A DNA stretch of 64,000 bases from Fremontodendron californicum (GCA_030761205.1 JAULJL010000035.1:12232001-12296000); one strand, 5' to 3'; numbered from the stretch's first letter, positions 20,741 through 33,289 are shown. Program-made: numbers and translations. The notes: generated by a model from the letters alone, not told the origin.

Positions 20741-23197
20741 AAAAATAAAAATAATCAAATTGTAATTAAATATTTTTTTTACAAAGCAATAACTTTAATA
20801 TGAAGATGGAAAGTTGATCAGAGAATGGTTGGAAGAGTACTGCTGGATTTGCATCCCTAAACTGATGCCGATTTTGTTTACATACCTGGTCTTCTGTACG
20901 TATTTTAATCCACTACTTTTGATCTTTTTGTTACTCATTTGTTAAATAAATTGAAAGTTGAATTTAACAATATTTAAATAGATCTAATATCAATATTATG
21001 TCACTCGAGAATATTATTTTTTTATATATATATATATATTTCACTGTTAAAATTTTTTACATCAAATGAATAATTAAATATTTTTAATTTACTCACATAT
21101 ACATGATTTACATAAATAAAAATAAAATACAATGATCAAATTAAACAAATATAAGTTATATAAATTTTTTTTAAAATTAATTTAATTTTACATTAATATA
21201 TATATATATGTATTTCATATATATATATATATATATATAATACACTTGCAATTGACAGCTTAACGTTTTCTCTTAAAATAAATAAGCAAACCTCAAATCA
21301 TCGACTGAAAGAAAGTTCCCTAAACTCTATCTTAAAAAGAGGCAGAGAAACCACGAAAGAATTATTTAATTATCCTCTGAATCTTTTTTCTTGACAGAAA
21401 AATATCCTGGAGAATAAAGGACCAGCAAACGCAACATGAAAAAAAATGTTTCCAGCTTCTAAAACAAAGTGTATACAAAGAAAGTTTTAAATTTATGCTG
21501 CTGTCAAATGACCGCTATGCACTTTAATATTTTTTTTTCTTTTTTTTTCTTTTTTGTATACAAGAAATTATAGTATGAAGATTGTAAGTGTTAAAATTTA
21601 AACCCAAGCTTGTAAAACCCCACTTTAAAGGACCAATTGAGCAAACATTCAGGTCCCCCCATTCATGATTTTTTCACATGCCCCACTAAGCAATGTTGTT
21701 TTAATTCAGCATACAAACATGAGTTTCAGGGATTCATCGTCTTTAGCATTAGATTAGAGATCAGTTAAAGAGAGACTAAACTAACATACAAAATCCATGT
21801 CAAATGAAAAGAAATTCAAAAGGACGGGCCCCATCTTCGGTGAAAAGCAGGCATAATACAAAGTCCCTGCATCCCACTCTAGGCTTTCCCGCTAACTTTC
21901 AAAAGAGAATTCTTGTGGCAGTATCACCTCAATGTTCAAAAAGTCAAACCTACAAATTAAGATAAAAAATATTATTATAAATGAAACTTTTATTAAATGT
22001 TTGCAAAACTGAGTTTGGATTAAATCGACGCAGCAGGGATTTATTAAAAAAGCTCGACGCAGCAGGGATTTCTTAAAAGGATTCTTAGGAAAACAAGACC
22101 TTCTGAGTTTGGATTTCTAGGTTTGAAGTCTACATATAATGGTAACAGACAACCAGTTCTTAATAATCACTCCTAGGATTTAGAATGACATGAATGCCCA
22201 TTTTGCTAATCATTAATGGATTAATCAATCTTGCCTCAAAATGGGATTCAATTTAAACAAAGAGCCAAGAATTTGGTGGAGTTTGATATCAGATATGAAC
22301 TTCAGCTACAGATAAGTTTAAGTCGGCATGTGTTAATGAATCCAGCAAGAAATAAGAAAAGCAATAAATTAAATTAAATCGAACAGACTCGAACAAAATA
22401 AGAACAAAATTAAATCGAACAGATTCATCGAAAAAATAAGAACAGATTCGAGCACCTTTTTACATTATACAGCAAGAACGCCGCTTTGTTGGTGAGATGA
22501 GGAAAAATGGATTTTGTTGGGGAGAAAAAGAAGACAAGAACACGCCGCTTTGTTGTTTGTATACAGCAAACGCTAGGGCTTTTTTCTATTTAGTAACTTT
22601 TTACATTATTGCCCTTAATTCCATTTTCTATTTTGACTATTGAGGCTATCTACGCAGTACCAACTATATTGGTGTTAGTAGCAATTTTTTTTTTTGGATA
22701 AGTGTCAATTTATTTATCCAAGAAGCAGAGAATATCTCTGCTACATCAAAACTGAAGAACTAGCTACTCAGCTAGCTTTACATCAATGAAAGAAAAGTAG
22801 AGTTGCTTAAGCCCCAATCAGTACAAAGGTTAGCATTTACATTATCCAGTTCTAAACTTTTTAAGCCTATCAACTTGAATCTGATCTCCTCTTTAATGGT
22901 TAGTAGCATTTTGAAACCATGACATAAGTCAAAAAATAAATTAAACCAATCATGAATCCATCAACGAGGATTAATGCATTTGTTTCGATGAAGAAAAAAA
23001 AATGCATTTGTTTCGTAGTGTTATGCCCAAAGCTGTTTACCAGTGAATAAAAAATCGGATGGATCGATCGAATTGGTTGAAATAAAAATTGATGATTTGT
23101 TCAGTCTGATACTATATAAAATCGTTTATTTTTTGAATAGGTAAAAAACCGGTTTAATTGGTAAACTTTTTTTTAAAAAAATAATTTGTAAGTAATG

Positions 23198-23251
23198 AGA
23201 TTTGAACCCTTAACCTTTTGATTTTATATTAAAAATCATACCATTAAGCTA
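23198..23251 (-). mobile_element. SINE-like Pol III promoter remnant
   Basis: On the minus strand TAGCTTAATGGTA (A-box-like, 23239-23251) precedes AAGGGTTCAAATCTC (B-box-like, 23198-23212). This resembles a plant tRNA-derived SINE head embedded in the hAT element. No cloverleaf is complete. Confidence 0.4.
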
Positions 23252-23504
23252 AATACATATTTTTATTAATTATTTACTATATGTAAAATTAAAAGTATTT
23301 TTATATATAACAAATTAATTTCTTATTCTTTTGGTGCTAACAAATATTAATTTTAAAAAATAAATATAATTAAAAATATCATATAATAGCAAAATTATAA
23401 AAATAATAATAAATTAATAATTTGTTTTTAGATATAAATATTTAAATTACGTAAAAATGATTACATCTAATATAAAATAAAATGATGTAAAACATACACG
23501 AACC

Positions 23505-23715
23505 CAGACCGAACCCGAACCCAGACCGAACCCGAACCCGAATGGGCCCGAACCCGAATGGACCCGAACCCGAATGGGCCCGAACCCGAATGAGCCCGAA
23601 CCCGAATGGGACCGAACCCGAATGAGCCCGAACCCGAATGAGCCCGAACCCGGATGGACCCGAACCCGAATGAGCCCGAACCCGAATGAACCCGACCCGA
23701 ACCCGCCCGAACCCA
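23505..23715. repeat. 15-bp minisatellite (GGCCCGAACCCGAAT), right copy
   Basis: About a dozen copies of CCCGAACCCGAATG-type units next to the right end of the hAT element. They run on the same strand as the left array, so they are direct and not inverted subterminal repeats. Several overlapping open frames here (both strands) result only from the 15-bp period. Confidence 0.85.
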
Positions 23716-25083
23716 CCCAATTGCCACCTCTAGTTCTAATAGACAGATTGAACAAAACTTTTAATAAATATTTTGAAATGTCAATTAAATCAATCCAATT
23801 TCATTCGGCCGATTTGATTTATGAATAATAAATATTCTTCTTTAATAAATATGCAATTAATTTTAAATTAGGTTTAAATATAAAAAACCTTTCAACTAAA
23901 ATTAAATATTATTCAAGCTCATATCGTCTTATTGCAATCAATTAAGTATTTAAATATTTATTTTTACCAAATTAAACTCTTGATTGGACAAAGTTTGGTT
24001 AAAAACCATCATCAATTTCCGTTCAATCGAGAGCTCACACTACGCCAAATTTGATTTATAACAACATTTTTGAACAGCATTTGTGAAGTGATGTGAAAAC
24101 TAAAAAAAATACTGCTAAAAGATAAGACAACATTTTTTCATGTGCTGTATATGTGATCACAGACTTATATCTTTAGTAGCATTTTTATATATGTATAATA
24201 GCACTTATCAAAAATACTGTTATTTCTACTTTATAACAACTTTTCAAGATCTTTTGCATGCATTTTTCAATTGCTGCAAAAAATCTAAATAAAAGCAATT
24301 GTAAATGCTACCAAAAGCATTTCTAGAAGCACATTTTTTGTGCATTTAACAACAGTAAAAAAAATACTACTAAAAAATAATGATGATATCATAAGTTTTT
24401 GTTTCTTCTTAAACCCCATTTCAAATAATTATAAATTGTTGCGAGAGTCATTTGAATTAGAATAAGAAAAAAAAAACAATTTGATATTGAATAATGTATA
24501 TTCAATAAAATTTTTGAACTAACACAAGTAAACAATCGATGCTGTCCAATAACTTCTACAACATACATTTAAGTTTGTTTCCTTAAAAACTGTCAACAAA
24601 AAATACCACTGCCTCCAAAACACCACAAAATCATGATTGCTGCACAGTACCGGATAATACCAAAACAAAAATTGATTAACACAACCTCCTCTTTTTCAAA
24701 CAACTACTAAATTTCAGGAGGAGGCAAGCATCTGTTAAAATTGCTCAAACGGCAACCGCAATCCTTCCAGCTACTTGGTCCAGTTCATTGGTTGTACATC
24801 TGCAAAAGAGAATTTTACATGGCTATTACTATTAATGTAATACAAGAAGTACAGCAGCCCAGCAAAAGAGAATTTTACATGGCTAAAAGATTGATTCTTT
24901 TGCCTTTTACTTTTCCGATAAAGAAAAAGAAATCATTTTTAACAACCATCACATAATTCTCCACGTAACTTATATGATAATTGAAGGGAAAAAAAAAGTA
25001 GGTTTCTTTAGTCAAAGCAGGTCAAGTCAGGTCAGGTCATAAATAACTAACGTGAAAAGGTTAATGTTTAAATAAAGTAAAGA

Positions 25084-25181
25084 TTAAGACTGATCAATGA
25101 TTCTTGACAGATTAGATTAGATTAATTAATAGAAAGAAAGAAAGAATGAATGAATGTAATATCTGCTATTCCAAGTATGGA

Positions 25182-25224
<43 letters not shown>

Positions 25225-25325
25225 GACTGATCAATGATTCTTGACAGATTAGATTAGATTAATTAATAGAAAGAATGAATGTAATATCTGCTATTCCAAG
25301 TATGGAGTATATATATATATATATG
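25084..25325. repeat. Tandem duplication, unit about 140 bp, with (AT)n
   Basis: The sequence AAGACTGATCAATGATTCTT followed by a GATTAGATTAATTAATAG block, GAATGTAATATCTGCTATTCC and AAGTATGGAGTATATAT occurs twice in a row (from 25084 and 25224). An (AT)n tract closes each copy. Confidence 0.8.
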
Positions 25326-25447
25326 GACAGTAATGAAGAGTTCTTTGCTATTCCAACAGCAAATTAGGCTCTAGTCTACCAAAGAAAGGATTTTGTGACT
25401 ACCAAAATGCAGACCAACAAAATAAGTTGTAGACTGTCGCATATAAA

Positions 25448-25492
25448 ATCTATTACAGGCTCTGCTCTACTCTACTCTACTCTACTCTACTC
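25448..25492. repeat. (CTACT)n microsatellite
   Basis: About seven consecutive TCTAC/CTACT pentamers, followed by a pyrimidine-rich tract with (CT)n at 25530-25550. It lies within the CACTA element. Confidence 0.8.
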
Positions 25493-27590
25493 TGTACATT
25501 TTCATTCCTCCCTAGTCCCTAGTCAGTAGTCACTCTCTCTCTCTCTCGGAATGACTAGACAGCTGCTATCTTCATGTTCTTATTCAGTCTGAGTGAATTG
25601 CTAATTTCCTAAGGTATTTCAGTATGGCTTTTGCTATTATATTTCTTTTCTCTTAATTCAATGATCTTGGTAAGGAAAGCAACTAGTCTAGTCTCATAAA
25701 TAAAATCAACATTGAATTTGCCCCTATTTGTAAATATAAAATCAACATGTTTGAACCTTCTGACTTGTATGCTTTTCTGGTCTGTGTGCTAGGTTTATAT
25801 ACACTGGATCAGTGAATGTCGAAATTGATACAGGTGTGTTTTAGTGTGACAATTGCAGTAATTCTGATTATGACAGATTTACATGCTTATTTGTTGTTTT
25901 GATGACTGAAGAGTGAAGACTAACTTCTTGGTAATTATCTTTCTTAAGGACATTTCTGTGGGGAATGTTGCCCTGATGTATGAATAAGCAGAGGCCTTTA
26001 ATGCCACGACACTGCAGGAAGCATGCTTACTCTTCATATTAGAGCAATTTGAAAGATTAAGTATATATATATTAAGATATATTTAAAAATTTATCATGCT
26101 TACTTAAAAACTTCTACATTAATTAAAAATTTCTACACTGCAGGCCTTAAGCATGCTTACTATATAAACATGTTAATTAAAAATTTCATCCCGGATTAAA
26201 TGATTTTCACATTTTTCATTAAAATATATTTAAAAAATTAATTATATATAATAAATAAAAGATATATAATAATATTTTAACAAGCTTTTTCCCGAATTAG
26301 ATTTCTACATTAATTCTAATTTTTTTGAAAACTTTCGAACCTGTCAACTCAAATTTACCTTATTTTCTTTCTTCTCTATTTTCTCTTTTCAAATAGAAAG
26401 TCTACCTTTCCTACAGAAAACAAATAATATACTGCTACTCCTTCTCCCTCTCTCCAAAAGTTTAATTATTATTGAAAATTTTCCTCTCTTTAATTAGGCA
26501 AGTCAGGTAATTAAGCGGATAACCACACGGTTTTATCTGTTTCTTAGAGGCAAATGAATCCTTTGGCATCGCAAATATAAAAATATTTATTTATATTTTT
26601 GTTTTTCATCGTTGGGAGTTTCAGTGAATCCTACCTAGGAGTTGGTAAAGATTTACATGCAGATTCATTATTATCAATTCAGTATCCATTAACATCCAAT
26701 CCAATCCAAATCTCATTATCTCACTAATCAAATCTAAAACGAAAACTAAATTCAACAAAAAATTAAAAACAACTGATGAAAATTTCAAAAAGCGAAGATT
26801 GACGAAAGTACCTTTTATGGGAAAAAGAAAAGACAGAGGGAAGATTGAGGGCCAAAAAAGCTTCACTGCTGCGTACGGAATTGCAAGCTTCCATGGAGAT
26901 GAAATTGCAAGATCAGTGGAGTAAAAAAAAATTTAAATAGGGTAAAAATTAAAAAAATCAGTTATAATCGCAAAAAAAAAAAAAAAAACTTAAAGAAAAA
27001 ATTAGTAAACTCACTTGATTATTTAAATGGATGACGAGTTGAGCTTTCGATGGAGATGAAATTGCAAGATCGGTGGCAATGAGAGAGAGGATTTGGAGAG
27101 AAATTTTTTGAAATCAAAAGTGATTTGGGTTTAGGGTTTAGCCAAAGTTTAAAGGTAAGTTTAAATGGGAGTCGGTGATCATCTTTGAAATCAATTCAGA
27201 TTGTTTTTTATCCGTTTAGGGAAACAACCATTTTAATTTACTAAAATATCCTCCTAATGTTTAAATGATAGACTGGTTGAGAATTCTAATCATTAAATGG
27301 AAATAATAAGGATGTGATCGTAAATCTAACATAGTCTCTTTTTTTTTTTTTTTTTTTTTAATTCACAAATAAGAAAAGATGGCACTGAAGAAGCTTTAAC
27401 CAAAGAACCTTTTTATAGCATATATCAAATGCTACAAAAAAAAAAAAAATTTAATGTGCTTTAACATATATTTTGTTTAAATTTATAACAGCAAATAATT
27501 AAGTGCTGTACGTTTGCTGTCTATAACTTTTTTTTACAGAAAAAATGCTATTAAAAAATGTTGCCTAAAGTCAAAAATGGTGTAGTGTCA

Positions 27591-27989
27591 GGTGGAAGAA
27601 AATAAATGAATGAAGACTTAAATTAATGAAAATAGATCTTTGAAGACTCAAATGAATGAAAATAAATATTCGATGGCTCAATTGATTGTACTAAAATGAT
27701 AGAGATTTAATAATTATTTAATTTTAGTTCAGAATTTTTTTTTTTATACTTAAACCTTTTAATTTATTTGATCCATTCCTAAAAGAAAAAAAGGAAAAAA
27801 GAAAAAAAATAAAAAATAAAGAATAAAGAATAAAAATATATATTATAATTTAGTATTAACTATTAAGTATCTTTAATATTAATATAATAATTTTATATTA
27901 ATTATAAAAATTTAATAATAAAAATTATTTATTTGTAAATTATATAATACAAATACATTTAGAAATTTTAAGGTGAAATGGAATGTTAA
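27591..27989. other. AT-rich intergenic DNA
   Basis: No gene or element edge is seen. The block TATAATTTAGTATTAA with TATCTTTAATATTAATATAATAA (27845-27890) recurs near 28300 and 28440, so 27840-28520 is a degenerate dispersed repeat split by the GC-richer insert at 27990-28195. Confidence 0.4.
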
Positions 27990-28195
27990 AAGCAATGTAA
28001 GCTTTGTCACCTCCCAAGCGGAAAGCTAAGGAAAGAGGGGGTCAGCTTCTACACACTCTTAAGTCAGGAAAGTAAACCTGGTAGTAAGCGACTTAGCTCT
28101 TTGCTTTGCAAGCTCTTTTTCGTAGGCAGAACTTTTAACAGGGAAGGAACTCCCGGAAAAGCACCACCCTATATCAGATTTGCGATTTTCAGTTG
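27990..28195. other. GC-richer foreign-looking insert, possible organelle DNA
   Basis: A 200-bp block of near-balanced base composition (words such as CACCTCCCAAGCGGAAAGC and AAGCGACTTAGCTCTTTGC) interrupts an otherwise very AT-rich repeat whose halves continue on both sides. Its composition and style resemble plant mitochondrial intergenic DNA. I cannot confirm an organelle match by eye. Confidence 0.35.
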
Positions 28196-28199
28196 GGGA

Positions 28200-29434
28200 T
28201 TTTTTTATAAAATAATATATTCATTCTAATTAAGTAATTGAAGGTATTTGATCTAATTCTAAAAAAAAAATTAAAATTAAAAAAATATATATATTATAAT
28301 TCAGTGTTAAGTATCCTTAATATTAATATAATAATTTTATGTTAATTAAAAAAAATATGTAAAAATTATTCATTTATAAATTATATAATACAAATACAGT
28401 TAGAAGTTTTAATTTTCAAAAATATAAATAAAAAATACATTACAATTTAGTATTAAATATCTTTAATATTAATATAATAATTTTATGTTAATTATAAAAA
28501 TTAAATATGTAAAAATTATTTATTTTCATTAATTTTAAATTAATTGTTTACTAAATTTATTAAATAATTATAGAAATGAAAATATATACATAATAATTAG
28601 AAAGTAAATAAATAAATAAAATAATTGCATTTTATTTTTATTTTTGTTTTTTCAAAAAAAAAAAAGCGAATAGCAAAAAAAAAAAAAAGAATTAAAGGCT
28701 TAATTGGGTGACGTTTGTCATATTAATTAAACCCTAAACCCTAACAAAATAATAATCTACAATTTTTAGTCGAAACGGGACAGAGGTATAACATTTTCAT
28801 TTATCTTTCATAAGTTAAACCCTAAACCCTTGTTGCATATAAATTAATATGAGGTTGAAGTAACTTGATTGGGGACCAAGGAAAGTGGAAGCTATGGGAA
28901 GAACATGGGGGTTTATCGACGATCCACTCATATGATTTCTTGTTATAATGGAATCAGAATAGAATTTCCAGAAAAAAAAAAAAAAAAGATGATGGTGGCT
29001 TATGCAGACATACGCGGAACGGCAATATACACATTTCATCTTCTCAAAGAATAATCTGATTTGTGTTTTTAGCTGTGAAGTTTAACGGCCGTAGCTTATG
29101 TGTAAATAAAGAGATGATTTGGATTAATTTATAGGTTGTGTTATGTACGTGGTGAGAGTGATTTATGTAATAATTTGTTTTTTATATATTAAAATTGTCC
29201 TCAAAAAAATTTAAGGGACAGCTAAATTAATTAATGCTGAATGTGGTTTGTTGTGTTTTTTTTTGATCCGGCTCCTCTCGAGTTCATAAATTGTCCTAAA
29301 AAAATTTAAGGAACAGCTAAATTAATTAATGCTGAATGTGGTTTGTTGTGTTTCTTTTTTTTTTTTTAGATAATTTGATTTTTTTTTTGCCATTATTGGA
29401 TTATAAGGTGGGGGCTTTTGACATTATTGATTGA
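28200..29434. other. Intergenic DNA with telobox words and a duplicated repeat
   Basis: Short telomere-like words AAACCCTAAACCCTAA appear at 28731 and 28815, a pattern also found in plant promoters. 29190-29400 carries two copies of a unit with TTTAAGGRACAGCTAAATTAA and TGCTGAATGTGGTTTGTTG, and is related to 55945-56110 and 56275-56420. No gene is supported; the frames at 28815-29054 lack family features. Confidence 0.45.
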
Positions 29435-29980
29435 GGCTCTATTTAGATGAGCGATGTGATTGGTTATGAAGAGAATAAAAATAGTGGTGGCGGTGAGATT
29501 AAAAACTGTAACGATAAGATTAAAATCAGTGGTGGGATATGTGTTTGGTTTCAAACGTAGTGGAGACGGTGAGATAAATTATAATGAGAAAGAAAAATGA
29601 TCATTAAGAACATTAGATGAAAATGTATATATAATAAATAATTAAAAATATATTTATATTAAATAATAAAAATATATTAAAATTATATTTATGTTAAATA
29701 ATGCTAATTAAAAATTATTAAAATTATATTAAAATTAAAAAATAAAAATAAAAATAAAAGAATTCAAAAATTAAAAAAAAAAAAATAGTGGAAGGGGGTA
29801 AAAGGAGAATTTCCCCCCTCCACTAGGGAACCCCTGGAGCTCCAGTCTATTCCAGTGGAAACCCCATCGGGAGTTCATCCAAATGCACCCCTAGTGGGGT
29901 GACCAGTCAGTGGGGGGATTTTCCCCCAACAAAACTGAATGAAATTCGGTACAGTGGATTCAAATGAACCCTGAATGATT
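29435..29980. mobile_element. Possible MITE with CTATTTAGATGAG / GGATTCAAATGAACC ends
   Basis: The left side GGCTCTATTTAGATGAG is loosely complementary to the right side GGATTCAAATGAACCCTG (29958-29973). The inner part 29800-29935 is GC-rich with inverted words (ATGGGGTTTCC... and TTTCCCCCAAC). Ends are imperfect and no clear target duplication was found. Confidence 0.35.
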
Positions 29981-29999
29981 CGTTTTGTTTTGGACTACT

Positions 30000-30390
30000 C
30001 ACTACAAGAGGATGGACTTTTACCGACGGAATAATCCGTCGGTAAACATATGTTTTCCGCCGGTGATGCATTTTACCAGCGAAATATTCCATCGGAGATA
30101 TCCGTCGTTGATACTTAAGTCGGTGATACTAATTCAGTAGGTAAAAAAAAATCCGTCGGTTAAAAAACTTTACCAACAGACATTTATCAACAGAATATTC
30201 TGTCGATATTATTTGACTTTACCAACAAAATTTTACCGACGAAAGTTTTCGTCGGTATTATTTTATCACCGACGGAATAGTTCCGTCAGTTATTAATTTA
30301 CCGACGGATGAATTTGATCGGTAATGTTGAATTATCGACGAAATGTTCCGTTGGTAAATGTGCATTACCGACGGATTAATCCGTCGGTAA
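30000..30390. mobile_element. CACTA terminal and subterminal region, ACCGACGG family
   Basis: Starts with CACTACAAGAGGATGG and continues as a dense series of ACCGACGGAATAATCCGTCGGTAA-type palindromes. More than ten half-sites ACCGACGG / CCGTCGGT fall within 390 bp. Such subterminal arrays bind TNPA-type proteins in En/Spm elements. The related transposon frame at 30563-31152 reads towards this end, so this is the 3' end of a minus-strand element. The other end is not found. Confidence 0.75.
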
Positions 30391-30562
30391 TTAATTTTTT
30401 GGAACAAAAAAAAAATTTAAAATAAAAGTTTTAATTATTAAAAAAATTAAAAATGAAATGAAAAATTTATATAATTACACCATAAAAAATAAAATGAAAT
30501 CTATAAAAATATAAATAAAAAAATATTCAAATGTATCTCTCGAATATAATAAAAAAAACTCA

Positions 30563-31152
30563 TCACGAGGTACTGCTGTCATCGGCTTTATTGTCTTCCT
30601 CGGCATTGCCTTCGACATCTCCTTCGACAGCACCCATGCCTCCGACTCCGACAGCACCGGCAGCACTCAATCCTAGTCCAGCAGCCATGCCTCCAACAGC
30701 ACCAACTTCGGCAGAACTCGGTCCAGCATAGACTCCGGTAGCACTCGATCCAACACCCATGCCTAAGGCAGCACTGAGTCCGGCAACATGAGTTTCGATC
30801 CTGCCTAATGCAGCTGCTATCTGTAACTGCAGTAAAGGTGTGATTATCGTATTCCAGCTCATCACGATATTCTCAAGTCTCACGATTGAGGTCTGAATTT
30901 GCGAGACATCAGACCTCAATACATGATAGTCCTCAAACGGCGCTGTTGTCGGCTACTGTGTAGTACTAGGACCACATGGAGCGTAACTGGCTGAATCTGA
31001 ACTATGGTGACTGCCGGGTGGATCGAAAATTTGCCCTCTCTTCGGTCTCGTTCCAAACCCATAAACATGTATCCGCGTAGTCTCAATGCCCCCAATAGCA
31101 TTAAACTAGGACTGAGGGTTGAAATCAGGATATGAAGACGTATTGTCCCCAT
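30563..31152 (-). pseudogene. CACTA-associated protein, C-terminal remnant
   Basis: The 118-codon frame (30919-30563) reads SDVSQIQTSIVRLENIVMSW, then an Ala/Gly/Val-rich tail ending in an acidic EGNAEEDNKADDSSTS. Upstream, a second phase gives GFGTRPKRGQIFDPPGSHHS before a stop near 30957, so the coding sequence is interrupted. Its position just inside a CACTA end, reading towards it, matches the C-terminal part of proteins carried by ACCGACGG-type CACTA elements. I infer the association from position; no catalytic motif is present. Confidence 0.45.
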
Positions 31153-31189
31153 ATTTTTGTTGCAAGGAAGCAGTATAATTTTTTTACAA

Positions 31190-32340
31190 TCACAAATATT
31201 TAAATATATAAACGAGAAAATTTCGTTAAAATATCACCAAAAGTATTGAGAGTATTTTACGAACATTTTCAATAAAGGATCCACATTTTTTTTTCATAAA
31301 TAAAAAATAATAATAAAAGAACATTTTCTTTCTACGCAAATAAAACGATCTTGAAAAATAAATAACAAATAAATACGGACGACGAATCTCCGACGACGGA
31401 ATCCGAAGGATGTCATAGTAATGATTCCTGAGATGTCCTGAGGTGAGAGGATTTAGTTAAATATCACCACAAGTAGTGGGAGCATTTGGCGATATTTTCA
31501 ATACGAAAAATTCGTTCTCAAAGTGGAAACAATCATGATAACAAGTAAATAAGAAAAATGAATATGTATGTACTCGATATTTTTGCCATGCTCGTGTTTG
31601 AGAATAAAATGCTTCGTATGCTTAATCGTATGATCATGTAGTTAATCTCGTGTCTTATATGCTTAACCATAGACGCCCCATACTTAAATATTTGTGTCAT
31701 ATGCAGTCAAATAAAAAAGGTGAGCGGAAGTTACTGGCGACGGAGTTCAAAGGACGTCATAGTAATGATTCCTAAGATTTCTCGAGGTGAGAGGTTCTCG
31801 TTAAATACCACCAAAAATATTGAGAATATTTAATGAGTATTTTCGATAAAAAATTTATGTTCACTTTCATTTTTCAAAAAAATATAAATAACATTTCCTT
31901 CGTTATCAACAAACATGCTTTTGGAAAAGGAATAATAAAGAAAATTAGTTTTAAATATTGTTATTGAGTCTAGTAAGCTGAGGTTTAAGATAATACAAGA
32001 TTAATTGGTATCGTTTTTTCAATGGGCGTCGTGAGGGTGCTAATCCTTTCCCACGCGTAACCGCACTCCCGAACCCAATTTCGTTTTCGCAGACCAAAAT
32101 TATCCTTTTAATAAATTTTAATTAATTTTAAAATCTTATTAAACTGATAAAGCTTTCTTAAGTGGCCGTTCACACCTAGCAAAAAATATTGGTGGCGACT
32201 CCCTGTATTTTATTTTAAAAATCGTCTGACGGTCAAAAAATCGTTATGACACCCGCTATTTTTATCGAGGACTTATTATTCTTATTAACCCCTACGTCTT
32301 AGCGGTCGCGAAATTATTATGACAATGATAATCTCACAAT
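31190..32340. mobile_element. LTR-retrotransposon end, Tat/Ogre-like
   Basis: The run GAGGGTGCTAATCCTTTCCC, ACGCGTAACCGCACTCCCGA, TTTTCGCAGACCAAAA and TGGTGGCGACTCC (32023-32205) is the type of sequence seen near LTR ends of plant Tat-lineage Ty3/gypsy elements. Upstream, a block with GTTAAATACCACCAAAAGTATTGAG and GATATTTTCAATA-like words repeats at about 31218, 31456 and 31799; two of these also share GTCATAGTAATGATTCCT. No coding region is attached. Family assignment is from memory. Confidence 0.4.
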
Positions 32341-33289
32341 TACAATTCTTTGCAATTTCCTTGAAAAATATACTTATTCAACATACTTTATTTAAGAAGT
32401 AAGTAACATCAAATATATATGAACTTTTGGATAATGCTTAATATTACATGTATGGCATACACTAACAAACTATGTAGTGTCGATCAAGTTCAAGGCTTGG
32501 TCAATTGACACTTTCCTTGGTTAATTGACACATGTCCCATCTCAATTGAGATTTTAGGGCACGAGATAGAGTGTCGATCTACAGTTGCTAGTGTCGATTA
32601 AAACTTTCTGATATTTTCTTGATTTTCTAGAATTATCTAGTCATTTCTCTTAGAATCTTATAATTATCAGATTTTGTTTCTGATAAATGCTAGATTTTTC
32701 ATTTGCTCGAATTGTTCATCTATTTTAATCTTGACTATCTATTCCATTTCACTTTAACTACAAATACCCTTTCGCATTTTACTTTCAAACCATCCCAAAA
32801 ATTATGAAAAGCCTAGAAAATATTTTTATAGTGACCTTTCCCTTATTTCTTAATATATTCTTATATTCATAAGAAATTCTTAAGTCTTTTAGCCTTAAAG
32901 TTCAACTTCAAGTCTAAAGTAGCCCAAAAGAGTTTTAGAACAAAGAGTTGAAAGGAGTTCGAATTCGAGTCAAAAAATCCTTAAAGGAGCATGAGTCCGA
33001 GTAGGCTTGAACCAAGGAGCCCAAGGTCCAGAATTCCAACCTAATCGAAGACTATTTATCCGATCGAAACTCTGCCTCAAATAGTTCCAGTCTAATGGAA
33101 CTCTATTTGATGATCGATCAAGATTCAGAGACTCTTAAGGTAGAACTTTGCCCAAGTCAACATAATCAACAATCAAGGTAATTCTTAATCCCATTAAACA
33201 TGACTTAAAGCATGAAGCACACCAACAAATTGCTTTCATTGTAATATTAGGTATGCATAACAACATGCTTAATTTTGGATCATTATACG
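32341..33289. other. Unassigned repeat-like DNA
   Basis: Contains repeated GTGTCGAT and CAATTGACAC words (32478-32610) and a GAGTCCGAGTAGGC region. It looks like retrotransposon LTR sequence but I find no ends and no open frame. Confidence 0.3.

Larger units (their letters stand above)
20524..23732. mobile_element. hAT-type element, 3.2 kb, non-autonomous
   Basis: Begins TAGAGGTGGCAA and ends TTGCCACCTCTA, a 12-bp perfect terminal inverted repeat typical of hAT elements. It is flanked by the octamer GTTCTAAT on both sides (20516-20523 and 23733-23740). No BED-finger or hAT dimerisation-domain protein is visible, so it would depend on transposase made elsewhere. Subterminal 15-bp repeats occupy both ends. 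The interior (20760-23440) is AT-rich with a duplicated CGACGCAGCAGGGATTT near 22027 and 22055, and a moderately GC-rich stretch at 22700-22915 of unknown origin. Confidence 0.85.
24038..27587. mobile_element. CACTA element, 3.55 kb, non-autonomous
   Basis: The left end CACTACGCCAAATTTGA and the reverse complement of the right end, CACTACACCATTTTTGA, form a terminal inverted repeat. Both ends are followed inward by AACATTTTT and AGCATTT subterminal words. The flanks carry the 3-bp direct repeat TCA (24035-24037 and 27588-27590), as expected for CACTA elements. No TNPD-like transposase frame is present. The interior holds a tandem duplication (25084-25325), a CTACT microsatellite (25448-25492) and short unremarkable frames. 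Confidence 0.85.

Noticed and set aside
20519..20765. Pro/Asn-rich and Gly/Phe-rich frames near the O-methyltransferase
   Set aside because: Same minisatellite artefact at the other end of the hAT element.
23442..23828. Four overlapping frames with repeated GFGLIRVRAHSGS or EPEPEW-type sequence
   Set aside because: They arise from a 15-bp minisatellite (a multiple of three, so no frame meets a stop). Composition follows the DNA repeat, not a protein.
28731..28832. Interstitial telomere
   Set aside because: Only two separate pairs of AAACCCTAA, too short for a telomeric tract. Such words are common in plant DNA.
30531..30731. Plus-strand Ser/Pro/Ala-rich frame
   Set aside because: Antisense of the Ala/Gly-rich CACTA-linked frame on the minus strand.
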